Source: Epiperipatus broadwayi
Taxonomy: Eukaryota > Onychophora > Udeonychophora > Euonychophora > Peripatidae
Assembly: GCA_028023455.1 (NCBI GenBank)
Contig: JAQFVV010000056.1
Location: 1,550,001 to 1,614,000, forward strand
Length of the DNA: 64,000 nucleotides
Reading direction: 5' to 3'
Of the stretch, positions 23,381 to 34,226 are shown one piece after another. Position numbers and translations under genes: made by a program. Numbering within the stretch: the first letter of the stretch is position 1; each line of letters starts with the position of its first letter. Below the pieces are notes generated by a model. It did not search any database. It worked only from the letters and a program-made list of their open reading frames with translations, and was not told where the DNA came from.

Positions 23381-25311
23381 TGGTTCTTGTGTATAATTCA
23401 ACCGATGACGTATTACTCTGAAGGCATATCAGTCTAATCTTGCGATTTTTAAGATAACGTCTCCAAGTGATCTGCGGACACATGTAATCGCTAAAATGTG
23501 TCCGCAGATCACGTGAACATGGTACGTTAAAAATCGCAAGATTAGACTGATATGCCTTCAGGGTAATACATCATCGGTTGAATTATCCAGGTCACATGCT
23601 AAAAAATATTCAAAAATGAAAAATATCTGATGCAGGTCAGGCAAATACTAAAAAAAAAATAAAAAAAATGTACATGCATGCGTCAAAATATTATTCTCAA
23701 TTTTAAAATACAGCAGCGCGTAGCGCTGGAATTGGCGGGGGGGGCCTCCGGATGTTTTTGTCGAGCCACAGGCTCGGCGTACACGTATATCAGACATTGT
23801 ATTACTCTCATAGCTGTATGATATAATTCAGAAATTAAAAATAAAATTAAAACGTAATTCAATGTAAGTTTGAGAATTGTAGAAATATTAACAAATATTT
23901 TTTGTAAATAAGTTTGAGAATTGTAGAAATATTAACAAAAACTTTTTGTAAATTTTAAATAAACACCTAAATAAAAAAGACGCGATCTAATGCAAATCTG
24001 GTATTAATGGCGTCCAGAAAACGCCGCACTTTTACATGCATTTGGTAATTTTAAAAATGTACTGCATATTGCAAAATTGATTTAAAAAATTATTTCAAAT
24101 TATTTACACATTAAAAACGTAATGTAGAAATATTAACAAAAAGTTTTTGTAAATTTAAAATAAACAAATAAAACACTTTACCCGAATTAATGCGAATCTG
24201 GCATTAATGGCGTCCTTGTTATCACATGCATTTGGTAATGTATATTCCAAATTTGTTTTAAAAAATTATTGAAAATTATTTACACATTAAACGTAATTCA
24301 ATGTAAGTTTGAGAATTGTAGAAATATTAACAAATATTTTTTGTAAATAAGTTTGAGAATTGTAGAAATATTAACAAAAACTTTTTGTAAATTTTAAATA
24401 AACACCTAAATAAAAAAGACGCGATCTAATGCAAATCTGGTATTAATGGCGTCCAGAAAATGCCGCACTTTTACATGCATTTGGTAATTTTAAAAACGTA
24501 CTGCATATTGCAAAATTGATTTAAAAAATTATTTCAAATTATTTACACATTAAAAACGTAATGTAGAAATATTAACAAAAAGTTTTTGTAAATTTAAAAT
24601 AAACAAATAAAACACTTTACCCGAATTAATGCGAATCTGGCATTAATGGCGTCCTTGTTATCACATGCATTTGGTAATGTATATTCCAAATTTGTTTTAA
24701 AAAATTATTGAAAATTATTTACACATTAAACGTAATTCAATGTAAGTTTCAGAATTGTAGAAATATTAACTAAAAATTTTTGTAAATTTAAAATAAACAG
24801 ATAAATAAAAAACACTTTTACTGGAGAATAAATTATTTACACATTAAACGTAATTCAATGTAAGTTTCAGAATTGTAGAAATATTAACAAAAACTTTTTG
24901 TAAATTTAAAATAAACAGATAAATAAAAAACACTTTACCGGAATAAATTATTTACACATTAAACGTAATTCAATGTAAGTTTGAGAATTGTAGAAATATT
25001 AACAAAAAATTTTTGTAAATTTAAAATAAACAGATAAATAAAACACTTTACCCGAATTAACAGCTCAAAAAAGTAACTGTGATGCCGTGGATAGCAAAAT
25101 CGCAATAGACAGAAAAATCAAAAAATTTCCCAAACCTCTCTACGAATTTTAAATCTCGCGGGTGAAAAAAAAAAAATTGACTCTCTGATGGATTAATCAC
25201 GCCAGTCACTTGGTTACCATGACAACGTTGTCATGCAAAAAATGTCGATGTCTACCGGAAGGGAAATCGGTAAGTCAAAAACGTCATCGGTTGAATTATA
25301 CACAAGTACCA
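23381..25311. mobile_element. Unclassified TIR transposon with one-sided long hairpin, copy 1
   Basis: The terminal inverted repeats match over 31 bp with one mismatch: TGGTTCTTGTGTATAATTCA and CAACCGATGACGT at the left; the right end is the complement. Flanking TTTAAA on each side (23375-23380, 25312-25317) is a 6-bp target duplication. The left ~206 bp form a long hairpin: arms 23393-23454 and 23527-23586, with a second nested stem (GTGATCTGCGGACACAT and its complement). The interior has a GC-rich patch (23715-23790, GTAGCGCTGGAATTGGCG) and tandem repeats, but no transposase ORF. A second family member is at 32107-33218. TIR length and 6-bp duplications do not let me name a superfamily. Confidence 0.75.
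23851..25075. repeat. Nested tandem repeats inside the TIR transposon (439-bp and ~117-bp periods)
   Basis: Units start with AACGTAATTCAATGTAAGTTT at 23851, 24290, 24729, 24847 and 24962. The first two periods are exactly 439 bp, and the next two are about 118 and 115 bp. The short unit equals the beginning of the long one joined to a later part of it. Inside the long unit, GAGAATTGTAGAAATATTAAC itself recurs. Confidence 0.85.
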
Positions 25312-25503
25312 TTTAAATACATAGAAGAGGGATGGGCAGGATACAAGCTTATATGTAAATATTTGAAAACCAGGCACTCTTCACAAACCTGGAGCTTAAT
25401 TGTAAATATAAGGGAGTTGAACTCAGACTTTCAAGCACCCACCAAGTATCCACACTATTTTGTACAACTGATACATATGACCACACACATGTAAAAAAGA
25501 TAA

Positions 25504-25529
25504 ATAATCACCAAATATGCGTATTTCAT
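25504..25529 (-). ncRNA. Hammerhead ribozyme 3' half, truncated copy 3
   Basis: On the - strand CATGAAATACGCATA|TTTGG and TGATT keep the GAAA core, the 2-bp stem III with ACGC loop, the cleavage position and the stem I return strand. The 5' half (CTGATGA and stem II) is missing. A copy starting within the ribozyme next to the cleavage site is what reverse transcription of a cleaved or circular monomer would leave, though simple truncation is also possible. Confidence 0.6.
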
Positions 25530-25530
25530 G

Positions 25531-26420
25531 TTGGCTTGCACTGAGTGGCAATACGTATAAAGTTTTGCCTGTTTTAATAACAGATAAGAGCAAGCATAAT
25601 AAATAGTGATCATGTGATTTATATGTATACAACAAAATTAAATTATGGGTGCTTTTTTTACGATAAAAAAAATTATAATTTAATAGAAATAGTGTTATTA
25701 TTTCTCTGTCTTATATAGTGTCATTATTAAAACCAATAAATATGGGTTTGCAATTGAAATACTTGCTAAATTAATAATTTTAAAAAAATTATAATGTATA
25801 TATATAATTTTTTTTTCTAAACAGATTTTCAAATTGATTCTTTTTGAACTGCCTGATGTTTTTAATTTAGTTTCTTTAGAATCATTCCTACTGTTAACTA
25901 GTCAGAAAATTATATTATTTTCTAATGCTGCAAGATATGTATTGTGATTGAATGGATTTTAGCTTTTTGTTCCGATTTCATTTAATAATCCAAAATATAA
26001 AAACAAGAAGCTGTAATAGTTGCCAAAGGGTTGAAATTACTATTAGATTTTCTAGAATACTTAGATAATCCAGATTTAGAACTTTCTTTAATATTTTCTC
26101 AAAAATAATTAAATTTTAAAGTTGATTTTTTTAGTTTTGGAAAGTTCGGACTTTCACAAACGTAAATTCTCATTATATATATTAAAGGCAAGATTTTTAT
26201 GAATATTACGCAATGAATTCCTGTTTTCTTATTACATATTTATCAAAAAGATTATTAGTTTTAAATTGACTTTATCATTTACTATTACTTCCGTTTTGAT
26301 TTATTTCTACATTTTAATTGGATAAAAATATTTTGATTACATGCCTTATGAATTTGAAATCAGATATTAAGATAAATTAAACTAGATATATAGTTTGTAG
26401 ATTTGAAAGTTTATGTAATG
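25531..26420. other. AT-rich non-coding DNA, nothing recognised
   Basis: No ORF with family features and no clear repeat boundaries. Confidence 0.45.
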
Positions 26421-26424
26421 TCTT

Positions 26425-26520
26425 GCATTGGTGGTCGAGAGGTCAGCGCGACTGCCTTGCACTTGCAGGCAGTTGCCCGGGTTGCGGGTTCGCGTCCCGG
26501 CCGATGCTATGACACTTAAA
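26425..26520 (+). mobile_element. tRNA-derived SINE, copy 5 (best-preserved tRNA-like body)
   Basis: The acceptor GCATTGG (26425-26431) pairs fully with CCGATGC (26501-26507). A D-arm GTCG...CGAC, a CTGCC...GGCAG arm and an intact B box GGTTCGCGTCC are visible. The anticodon loop is enlarged (TTGCACTTGCA) compared with copies 4 and 6, so it is not a functional tRNA. The tail is TATGACACTTAAAAATATAT. I could not find a convincing target-site duplication. Confidence 0.8.
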
Positions 26521-28239
26521 AATATATATATTTGTTTAAGCTACTCCCTCTACCGGCATTGACATGGATAGGTGGGCAAAATGTCAGAACAATGTAGTTT
26601 CTTTTTTGTGTTAATGTCTTTTACTACATGAAATTCCTATGAAATAAAAAAAACGCTTTTCATTAATATTTAGACAATGACAATTTGATTTATTACTATT
26701 TTTGTACTGTGAAGTTTGATTCTATGTTACAGTGGCAGGCTTAATGTGTAATGTTCCAAGATTGATTCTTATTTGAATAAATTACAATAATAGGTTTAAA
26801 ATCTCAATTTGATCACTTTCATGGAACTTGTCAATATGATTATTATCATTGCTATTTTTTAAAGATGTTTATTTATTTTTATTGTAAAAAAATCATTCTA
26901 AAATATGCTCATCATTTGATTTTTCTGCTAATTATATCTGACGATAAATCTGAATTTTGTAATAATTTTTTGATATGATACATTTCATATTTTAAAATAT
27001 AGTTATATAAAGTAAGCATTTATATGATTTACTTAACTGTTTATCTTCTAAACATAAATTATTGAATAATTTACTATAACTACAATTATTTTTATTTAGA
27101 TAATTTTTTTCTAGTAAAGTTATTTTTATATATATCTAAAAACAATTGTACAATATATTTAAATGAATTTATTATATTTAATCTATAGATTAATTATAAT
27201 TACTCTGTAAATGTGTTCTCTAACTATTAGCCTATTTAATATTTTTATTTACCTGCATAAAAAAAAATCTTGCTATAGCAAGCAGTAGACTGTCAGAAAT
27301 TGTTTTTCCTTTTTTTAAAATTTTGGACACTTAAAATCTGAATTTCAAAAGTGAATAGGCCTTAAGTGGTAAATGGTAATGGCAATTTTAAACCATGGGA
27401 CAATCAGCAATAGTATGATTATGATATATCTTCCATCAGTATTTAAAATTGTATCATGTTATAGTCTTATTTTATGATGCTATTATAATCACAAAACAAC
27501 TCACATTAATCTAGATGCTCATTTATTGAGCAATAATTAGAGGACTTGCTAGATTGATTAAGGAATTATTTTCTGAAGGGAAGTACTTTATATCTTATTT
27601 GTGACTTGCTGTTTCATCTAGCTGAGATCTAAACTCTAAATTGTAATCAGGCAAACAACTGTGGTATTTCTTAAGGTGCCATGTCCATTATCCTAAGCAT
27701 GACTTATTTTAATCTTATTATTTATATTTATTTCTATTTTTAATGTTGTAAAACTCATTACAGTCTAATATTGTATGAAATATAAATGTTGTGTTGCTTT
27801 TTCTTTTATTATTTGTGTTAAGCACTGTATTCTCTGTAATCCACATGGGCAAGTAGACAATATGTGGTTCCTGCCCATTTGGAATCGTAAGAACCATTGT
27901 AACTTCCCAATAAAGGTTACTTTTGAAAGATAAAACTCATCACAGTCCAATATTATATGAGATATAAATGTTGTGTTGTTTTTTCTTTTATTATTTGTGC
28001 TAAGTGTTTTTTTTATTCTTTTACAAATTAATATGATAAAAGACCAAAATTTTTCCATTTTTATCTATCTATTATCTTTGTGCAATTACATCATTTACTC
28101 GGACAAATATTTAGATTATACAGTCTTTCTTTCATATTCATGTTTTCAGTAACTGCATTTGCAATAAATTGCATTTTGACCATAAATAAATAAGCATTCA
28201 AATTTATGAACTAATTAAAAATTTATTATATATATATAT
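26521..28239. other. AT-rich non-coding DNA with a 77-bp direct duplication
   Basis: No gene recognised. A block starting AAAACTCAT and containing ATATAAATGTTGTGTTG and TTTTCTTTTATTATTTGTG occurs at 27750-27826 and again at 27932-28008. The spacer between the copies is somewhat less AT-rich. Confidence 0.5.
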
Positions 28240-29979
28240 TGTAATGCTCGCTGACTCCGACTAAACCGCATTGAGCATGACATGCGTTTTCTGAGATCGA
28301 GCAGCAATTAAGAAATATTCAAAGGCATCCAAAATATACATTACTATAATCATACCTTTGAAAGGTTCGTTTACTGCAACCTTTATGCGCCACCTTAAGA
28401 AAGAGATTGCTCCCCTGCCTAAGGGATATCATGTAATAAGTAAAGAGCTATAATCTCTTATAAAAAATCAATAGAAAGTGAATGCCTAACGAATGATTCC
28501 CGATCCCGGTAAGTTTAATCCCTGACTAGCTCAATCAACTCATGATCTCGGGATGGTGGTTTGTTGCTTCGTTAACAGAAAAGGTCAAACACTAATATCA
28601 TTATCAAATACACAGCACAACTCCATACTTTAAAATTAGATATTAAATTTATTAAGCCCTCTATGATTATATAAATATTTACAAAATAATAAACACACAC
28701 ATAAACGATAGTAATTAAAATTCAAGCGTATAATAAATTTTAAAGTTTCATGAATGGGAAAGGAATGGTCTGAAATTCTCCCCTGCTTACACTTTAAACT
28801 CAAAACAAAATTTCTTATAAAACAATGTGTATTGGCCATGGTATGTACGTGTTTCATAATAATACAAAAAAAATGAGTTAGCCACGAGTTAATGATAGTA
28901 GAATCTTAAGTGTTCCAAAATCTGAGTCCTGCACGTGGCGGACAATAATAATTATTTGGAACACTTTCGTACACACTTTTATTCCTTATGAAAACAATCC
29001 TGCACTTAGCGGATGGAATAAATTTACTAGGGGAACAAACTCATGCTAAACTACAATTTTAATCTTAAAAGTTCCATAATATGAGTCCTGCCCGTAGCGG
29101 ACAATAATAATTATTTGGAACACTGTCATACATACTTTTATTCCTTATAACAACAATCCTGCACTTAGCGGATGGAATAAATTTTCTATTATTTCAAAGC
29201 GAAACACATACATCCAATGACCAAACCACCCAATTATTTCTATTTAACTATTTTGAAATATTTCATATTTACTTTATCGATTCTTTTATAATTTATTTAG
29301 ATACTCCAATGAATTACGTGAAGCTTTACGTTAAAATTACAAACAAAATATTTATGACTGAATTACGCAATTCATTGGCTCATTTAATAATAGCAATTTA
29401 AGTCAAATGACGAATTACTCATAATAAGACATAAAAAAAAACAAAATATAAAAAAACATAAATAATACTTCCCGAAGTCTTCGTTCTTCTCCGGGCTATG
29501 ATTTTGAGGGCGATATATATCTGCTGTGCAGGTGATTACTTCACAGGGCCTATATGGAGGTTGGCAAATTGTCCATAGCAGCTACACTTTCAGAAATGGA
29601 AAGTCACATCACTGGATGGCTATGTAGGACTCCGAGCTGTGCGAATGTACCGAACTTGGTTTCTACTCCATATCCATTGCTGAATCACGAATAAATCCTG
29701 ATTCCATTTCCTTAGCGATATAAAACATTAGCTTAAATTTCAATTGTATTTTTCTTTTTCAGTCAATGAATATCATATTTCTTGGTCTGCGCCTTTTAAA
29801 ATACGTTCAGCATTCCGAATAAATAGTTTTTACACTCATAATTCTTTTCTTTTTGTCTGTACACTCCGGAAACTATACTGCTAATGGGTAAGAGTGCCCG
29901 TGCGAGTATCAACCAATGTAACCCAGCTAACTAATTAAATTTCACCTGACCAGCCTTTATATATCCCCCCCCCATTACA
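28240..29979 (-). mobile_element. LTR-like non-coding element (candidate solo LTR)
   Basis: The interval begins TGTAATG (28240-28246) and ends CATTACA (29973-29979), a 7-bp inverted TG...CA pair as at LTR ends. On the - strand, a G9 run is followed at 29963-29955 by TATATAAAG, a good TATA box near the 5' end. The interior is more GC-rich than the surroundings and has no ORF. A ~120-bp block (GTCCTGC, GCGGACAATAATAAT, GCACTTAGCGGATGG) is repeated with a 159-bp period from 28902 and 29061. No target duplication is visible, so the ends or the LTR interpretation could be wrong. Confidence 0.35.
29955..29963 (-). promoter_or_regulatory. TATA-box candidate in the LTR-like element
   Basis: On the - strand TATATAAAG lies just downstream of a G9 tract and about 10 bases from the element's TGTAATG end. 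Position and context suggest a Pol II core promoter of an LTR; this is a motif match only. Confidence 0.3.
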
Positions 29980-30861
29980 GGGTGTATTCTCTCATCCCCT
30001 CCACAAGTTATTGCTTTTACATTTCTGTTTTTAATTAAACAATTCCAAACAATGGATTTAATTTTAGCTATCTTTTAATTAATTTCAGAATTTCACAGAC
30101 CATTTAAATTCCAATCCCTTGATTTCTTTAAACAATAAAGTAAAATTACATTTATCTAATTAAATAATTTTGAATAGGTGTCAAGCCGAATAACCACTGA
30201 TACAATTTCTACACTTGTTTTCCAAAAACATTATACGATAAAAGAAAGAGGTCATTGGCTTGCCTGCGGTCATGAACATTAAGTTGTAAAAAAAAAAAAA
30301 TTATAAAACTGTATACTTGTTGTCACATAAAAATTGTTTTTGAGTTTTCCAAAAAGAATATTCAACAAGCAACAGAAAAAAAAATACAACATTTGAGAAT
30401 CTAAAATAAAATAAAATCAAAATAAAATATGTTTACTGTTGGGTTATTTGCAAATACATTTCAGTTTCCCATAAGAATTTCTTTAACCCTCTGCCATATT
30501 TATTCATATCATAAATAAAAAACATATAGCATTTATTAACAGCAAAATACATATTTATATGTGGTGTCCGCATTTGTTTATTTATAGGCGTATTATCACC
30601 ATTCATCCTATTTATTTTAAATATAGTGTGTGTGTAAGCAACAGAGAAATATACCTGCACAGACCACTCCTTTTATTATAATACGTACATTTGTTTGGAC
30701 TGCAACTAATGCTTGCAGTCAACTTTGTGGCAGTCATTTAAAACTGACTGTCACAATATATATATATATATATAAGCATATATATAAACTAGTAAATTTA
30801 AAACTGACTGTCACAATATATATATATATATTACAAGCATAAAGCTAAACTAGTCAATATA
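29980..30861. other. AT-rich spacer with duplicated (AT)n segments
   Basis: No gene seen. TTAAAACTGACTGTCACAAT followed by an (AT)n tract and a TAAACTAGT-like tail occurs twice in tandem (about 30737-30798 and 30799-30860), ending at the Penelope-like element. Confidence 0.5.
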
Positions 30862-32005
30862 TAATTAAAATTACCCCAATTCCAAAATTCAACCAGACCA
30901 GCATAAAAATAATATTAAAACACTACCAAAGTTTCACTGCTACAAGCAGACTTCTCAAGTATAAAGAACTACAAAAACTACACAATATATATAATATTAA
31001 ACATTACCCACAAATCCATTCACTTTCCATCCACCCTTAATATTAAAAGAACTCTTAAATAAGTTAATTGCTTCAGAATAATAAATTTTCAATAATAAAG
31101 ATTCTTTAATTCTTCTTTTGATTTCATTTCTCTCAAAGAAGACAACCTTAGCTTCATCAAAATCAATAGTGTGGCCTGTATCTTTTTCATGGACATACAA
31201 AGCAGAACTAAGATATCTATTTTTAACTCTACTTTTATGAACCTTTATTTTTTCATTTAAACTCAAACCGCACTGACCTATGTAAACCTTCTTACAAAAT
31301 AAACAAGGGATAAAATGTACTACACCAGGAATAGTGTTTCTATCAAAAAATTTCTTTTGTATTATTTAATAAATTATTCAATGTAACACCCCTTTTCCAA
31401 GCAATTTTCTTATTTCCAAACAATTTACTATTTCTACATACAATTTTATAAGAAGACAATTTAAATGGCAAAGAAATAAAATCATATTTTTCTTTAACCT
31501 TTACATCTTTACAAATAATACTATTAAATAAAATACTTTTAACAAATTTATCAGAGTAACCAATCCTCAAGTAATCTTTATAAAATTGATATTTCTGAAA
31601 CAAAGCTACCCCACTAGAATTATTTAATTTATTATTCCTATGACAATAATTCATTAAAGCAGCTACTTTATGAGATACAGACTGATAGCTATCAGATTTA
31701 ATTATAGATCTTAATTCTTTACTTTTAACAAAATGATCGCACAGTAAACAATTAGTCTCTACATTTCTAATCACCAAAAGATCTAAAAATTTTAACTTAC
31801 AAAAATCTAACCCCCCTCCTTCTAACACAAATTTTATAGAAAGATCAAAACAATTAAACTCATTTACAAATTCCTTCAATTTATCATTCTCAACTACAAA
31901 TAAACAATCATCAACATATCTCACAAATAACTTTACATATAAACAATTCTTTTTAATAATAATTTCCTCTTTCATATAATTAATATTAACTGAACATACT
32001 AAAAG
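30862..32005 (-). mobile_element. Penelope-like retroelement, 5'-truncated, left arm of a head-to-head pair
   Basis: The - strand frame 31975-31343 (210 codons) contains RYVDDC near residues 19-24, the catalytic reverse-transcriptase box, followed by LDFCKLKFLDLLVIRN and thumb-like sequence. After one frameshift near 31345 the frame continues as GVVHFIPCLFCKKVYIGQ and on to HKSRVKNRYLSSALYVHE, DTGHTIDFDEAK and REAI-like residues (LKIYYSEAINLF), a GIY-YIG endonuclease. RT plus C-terminal GIY-YIG is diagnostic of Penelope-like elements. The RT fingers and everything upstream are missing. The 3' tail holds a hammerhead-like motif at 30921-30961. Confidence 0.88.
31343..31975 (-). CDS. Penelope-like RT palm/thumb fragment (open frame)
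   Basis: This is the longest open frame in the window. It starts at or after the 5' truncation (MKEEIIIKKNCLYVKLFVRY), has the YVDD box at residues 20-23, and ends just before the GIY-YIG domain because of a frameshift. A full Penelope polymerase is far longer and includes RT motifs 1-5 upstream. It is a retroelement relic, not a host gene. Confidence 0.8.
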   Translation of the reverse strand: MKEEIIIKKNCLYVKLFVRYVDDCLFVVENDKLKEFVNEFNCFDLSIKFVLEGGGLDFCKLKFLDLLVIRNVETNCLLCDHFVKSKELRSIIKSDSYQSVSHKVAALMNYCHRNNKLNNSSGVALFQKYQFYKDYLRIGYSDKFVKSILFNSIICKDVKVKEKYDFISLPFKLSSYKIVCRNSKLFGNKKIAWKRGVTLNNLLNNTKEIF

Positions 32006-32106
32006 TTATATTATTTCTCCTTTAGTATGTTCAGTTTATATTAATTATATGGAAGAGGAAATTATTATTAAAAAGAATTGTTTATATGTAAATTTATTTG
32101 TCAGAT

Positions 32107-33218
32107 AGGTTCTTCCGTATTTGCCAACCGATGACATATTGCCCTGAAGCCATATCAGTCTGACCTTGCGATCTTTAAGATAATGTCTCCAAGTGATTTA
32201 CAGACAAATGCAATAGCTAAAATTGTCCGCAGATCACCTGGACCCGGCACATTAAAGATTGCAACATCAGACTGATATGGCTTTAGGGCAATACGTCATC
32301 AGTTGGAAAATATTACAAATAAAATAAAATGTACATACATGCATCAAAATAATTTAGAAATTAAAAGTAATTAATATAATAATAATTGTATAATTATTAT
32401 AGTAATTCTATAATTGCAGAAATATATACATTTTTTTTAATTTAAAATAAATATACAAATAAAGATCACTTTTCCCAATTTAATGCGAATCTGGCATTTT
32501 AATTAAAACGGTCTAACAAAAAAAAAATTTAAAAAAAATTACATCAGACATTGTATTACTCTCATAGCTGTAATTTTTATAATTGCTGATGAATTTATGA
32601 AAAAAAAATTTCTGTATGATATAATTCAGAAATTAAACAGGTTCTAGTCTAAAAAAAAAAACTATATTATAATTTATAAAACCACCCTATATTATGCTCA
32701 ATTATAAAATACAGCTTGTAGTGCTGGAATTGGTGGGGGGGTGGTCTCTGATGTTTTTGACGAGCCAAAGGCTCAGCATACACCTATATCAGACATTGTA
32801 TTACTCTCATAGCTGTAATTTTTATAATTGCCTATGAATTTATGAAAAAAAAATTTATGTATGATATAATTCAGAAATTAAAAGTAAAATTAATTAATTA
32901 TAATTTTTATAATTGCAGAATAATTTACAAAATAATATACATCAAAATGGCATTATTTATTAAAAACAAAAATGAAAATTACTTACAAATAGCGTCCATT
33001 ACGGTGGACTAGTAGCAAAAGACAGACAAATGACAAAATTTCCCAAGGCTCTCTCCGATTTTTAAATCTCATGGGTCAAAAAAATCCAAAAATTGGATTA
33101 ATCATGTCAGTATCTCGGTTGACATGACAACATTGTTATGCAAAAATCGACGATGGCTACCAGAAGGGAAATCGGTAAGTATAATATGTGTCATCGGTTG
33201 ACTAATCCATAACTACCA
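32107..33218. mobile_element. Unclassified TIR transposon with one-sided long hairpin, copy 2
   Basis: The same family as 23381-25311: ends GGTTCTT...CAACCGATGAC and its complement (more diverged), the left hairpin (about 32125-32306, stem ATATCAGTCTGACCTTGCGAT and its complement), and the internal GCTGGAATTGG...GACGAGCC patch. It is shorter because the 439-bp tandem array is absent. A 6-bp duplication TCAGAT (32101-32106 and 33219-33224) restores the uninterrupted Penelope reading frame when one copy is removed, which fixes both ends confidently. Confidence 0.85.
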
Positions 33219-34182
33219 TCAGATATGTTGATGATTGTTTATTTGTAGTTGAGAATGATAAATTGAAGGAATTTGTAAATGAGCTTAATTGTTTTGATCC
33301 TTCTATAAAATTTGTGTTAGAAGGATGGGGGTTAGATTTTTGTAAGTTAAAATTTTTAGATCTTTTGGTGATTAGAAATGTAGCGCCTAATTGTTTACTA
33401 TTATAGTCATTTTGTTAAAAGTAAAGAATTAAGATCTATAATTAAAACTGATAGCTATCAGTCTGTATCTCATAAAGTAGCTGCTTTAAGGAATTATTGT
33501 CATAGGAATAATATATAAATAATTCTATTCTAGTGGGGTAGCTTTGTTTCAGAAATATCAATTTTATAAAGATTACTTGAGGATTGGTTATTCTGATAAA
33601 TTTGTTAAAAGTATTTTATTTAATAGTAATATTTGTAAGGATGTAAAGGTTAAAGAAAAATATGATTTTATTTCTTTGCCATTTAAATTGTCTTCTTATA
33701 AAATTGTATGTAAAAATAGTAAATTGTTTGGAAATAAGAAAATTGCTTGGAAAAGGGGTGTAACATTGAATAATTTATTAAATAATACAAAAGAAATTTT
33801 TGATAGAAAGACTTTCTGGTGTAGTATATTTTATCCCTTGTTTATTTTGTAAGAAGGTTTACATAGGTCAGAGTAGTTTGAGTTTAAATGAAAGAATAAA
33901 GGTTCATAAAAGTAGACTTAAAAATAGATATCTTAGTTCTGCTTTGTATGTCCATGAAAACGATACAGGCCACCCTATTGATTTTGATGAAGCTAAGGTT
34001 GTCTTCTTTGAGAGAAATGAAATCAAAAGAAGAATTAAAGAATCTTTATTATTGAAAATTTATTATTCTGAAGCAATTAACTTATTTAAGAGTTCTTTTA
34101 ATATTAAGGGTGGATGGGAAGGGAATGGATTTGTGGATAATGTTTAATATTATATATATTGTGTAGTTTTTGTAGTTCTTTA

Positions 34183-34226
34183 CACTTGAGAAGTCTGCTT
34201 GTAGCAGTGAAACCTTTGGTAGTGAT
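34183..34226 (+). ncRNA. Hammerhead-like motif in the Penelope-like 3' tail
   Basis: The tail reads ACACTTGAGAAG, then CTGC-TTGTA-GCAG (stem II), then TGAAACC-TTT-GGTA (GAA core with a 3-bp stem III), then GTG, which can pair with the initial CAC. The layout follows the hammerheads known from Penelope-like elements, but the CTGANGA core appears as CTTGAGA, so it is either decayed or a divergent version. The left-arm tail (30921-30961) carries the same altered core. Confidence 0.45.

Larger units (their letters stand above)
22985..25530 (-). mobile_element. Retrozyme-like tandem hammerhead repeat (dimer) split by a TIR transposon
   Basis: On the - strand, two copies of one repeat follow each other. 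The first begins inside the hammerhead 3' half (25529-25504), continues through A/B-box-like motifs and the CTCCAGGTTTGTGAAGAGTGC block, and reaches the TTTAAA at 25312-25317. After the 1931-bp transposon at 23381-25311, the unit resumes at 23380 and reaches a full hammerhead (23192-23138), then a second A/B-box region and the CTCCAGATTTGTGAAGAATGC block, ending near 22985. With the insertion and one 6-bp duplication removed, the two cleavage positions (25515/25516 and 23146/23147) are 432 nt apart. Tandem units with type I hammerheads and internal Pol III motifs resemble animal retrozymes and schistosome Sm-alpha-like elements (family knowledge); activity is inference. Confidence 0.7.

Noticed and set aside
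26425-26507. Functional tRNA gene
   Set aside because: The acceptor and T arms fold, but the anticodon loop is enlarged and five relatives with the same tail are scattered as retroposed copies, so it is a SINE.
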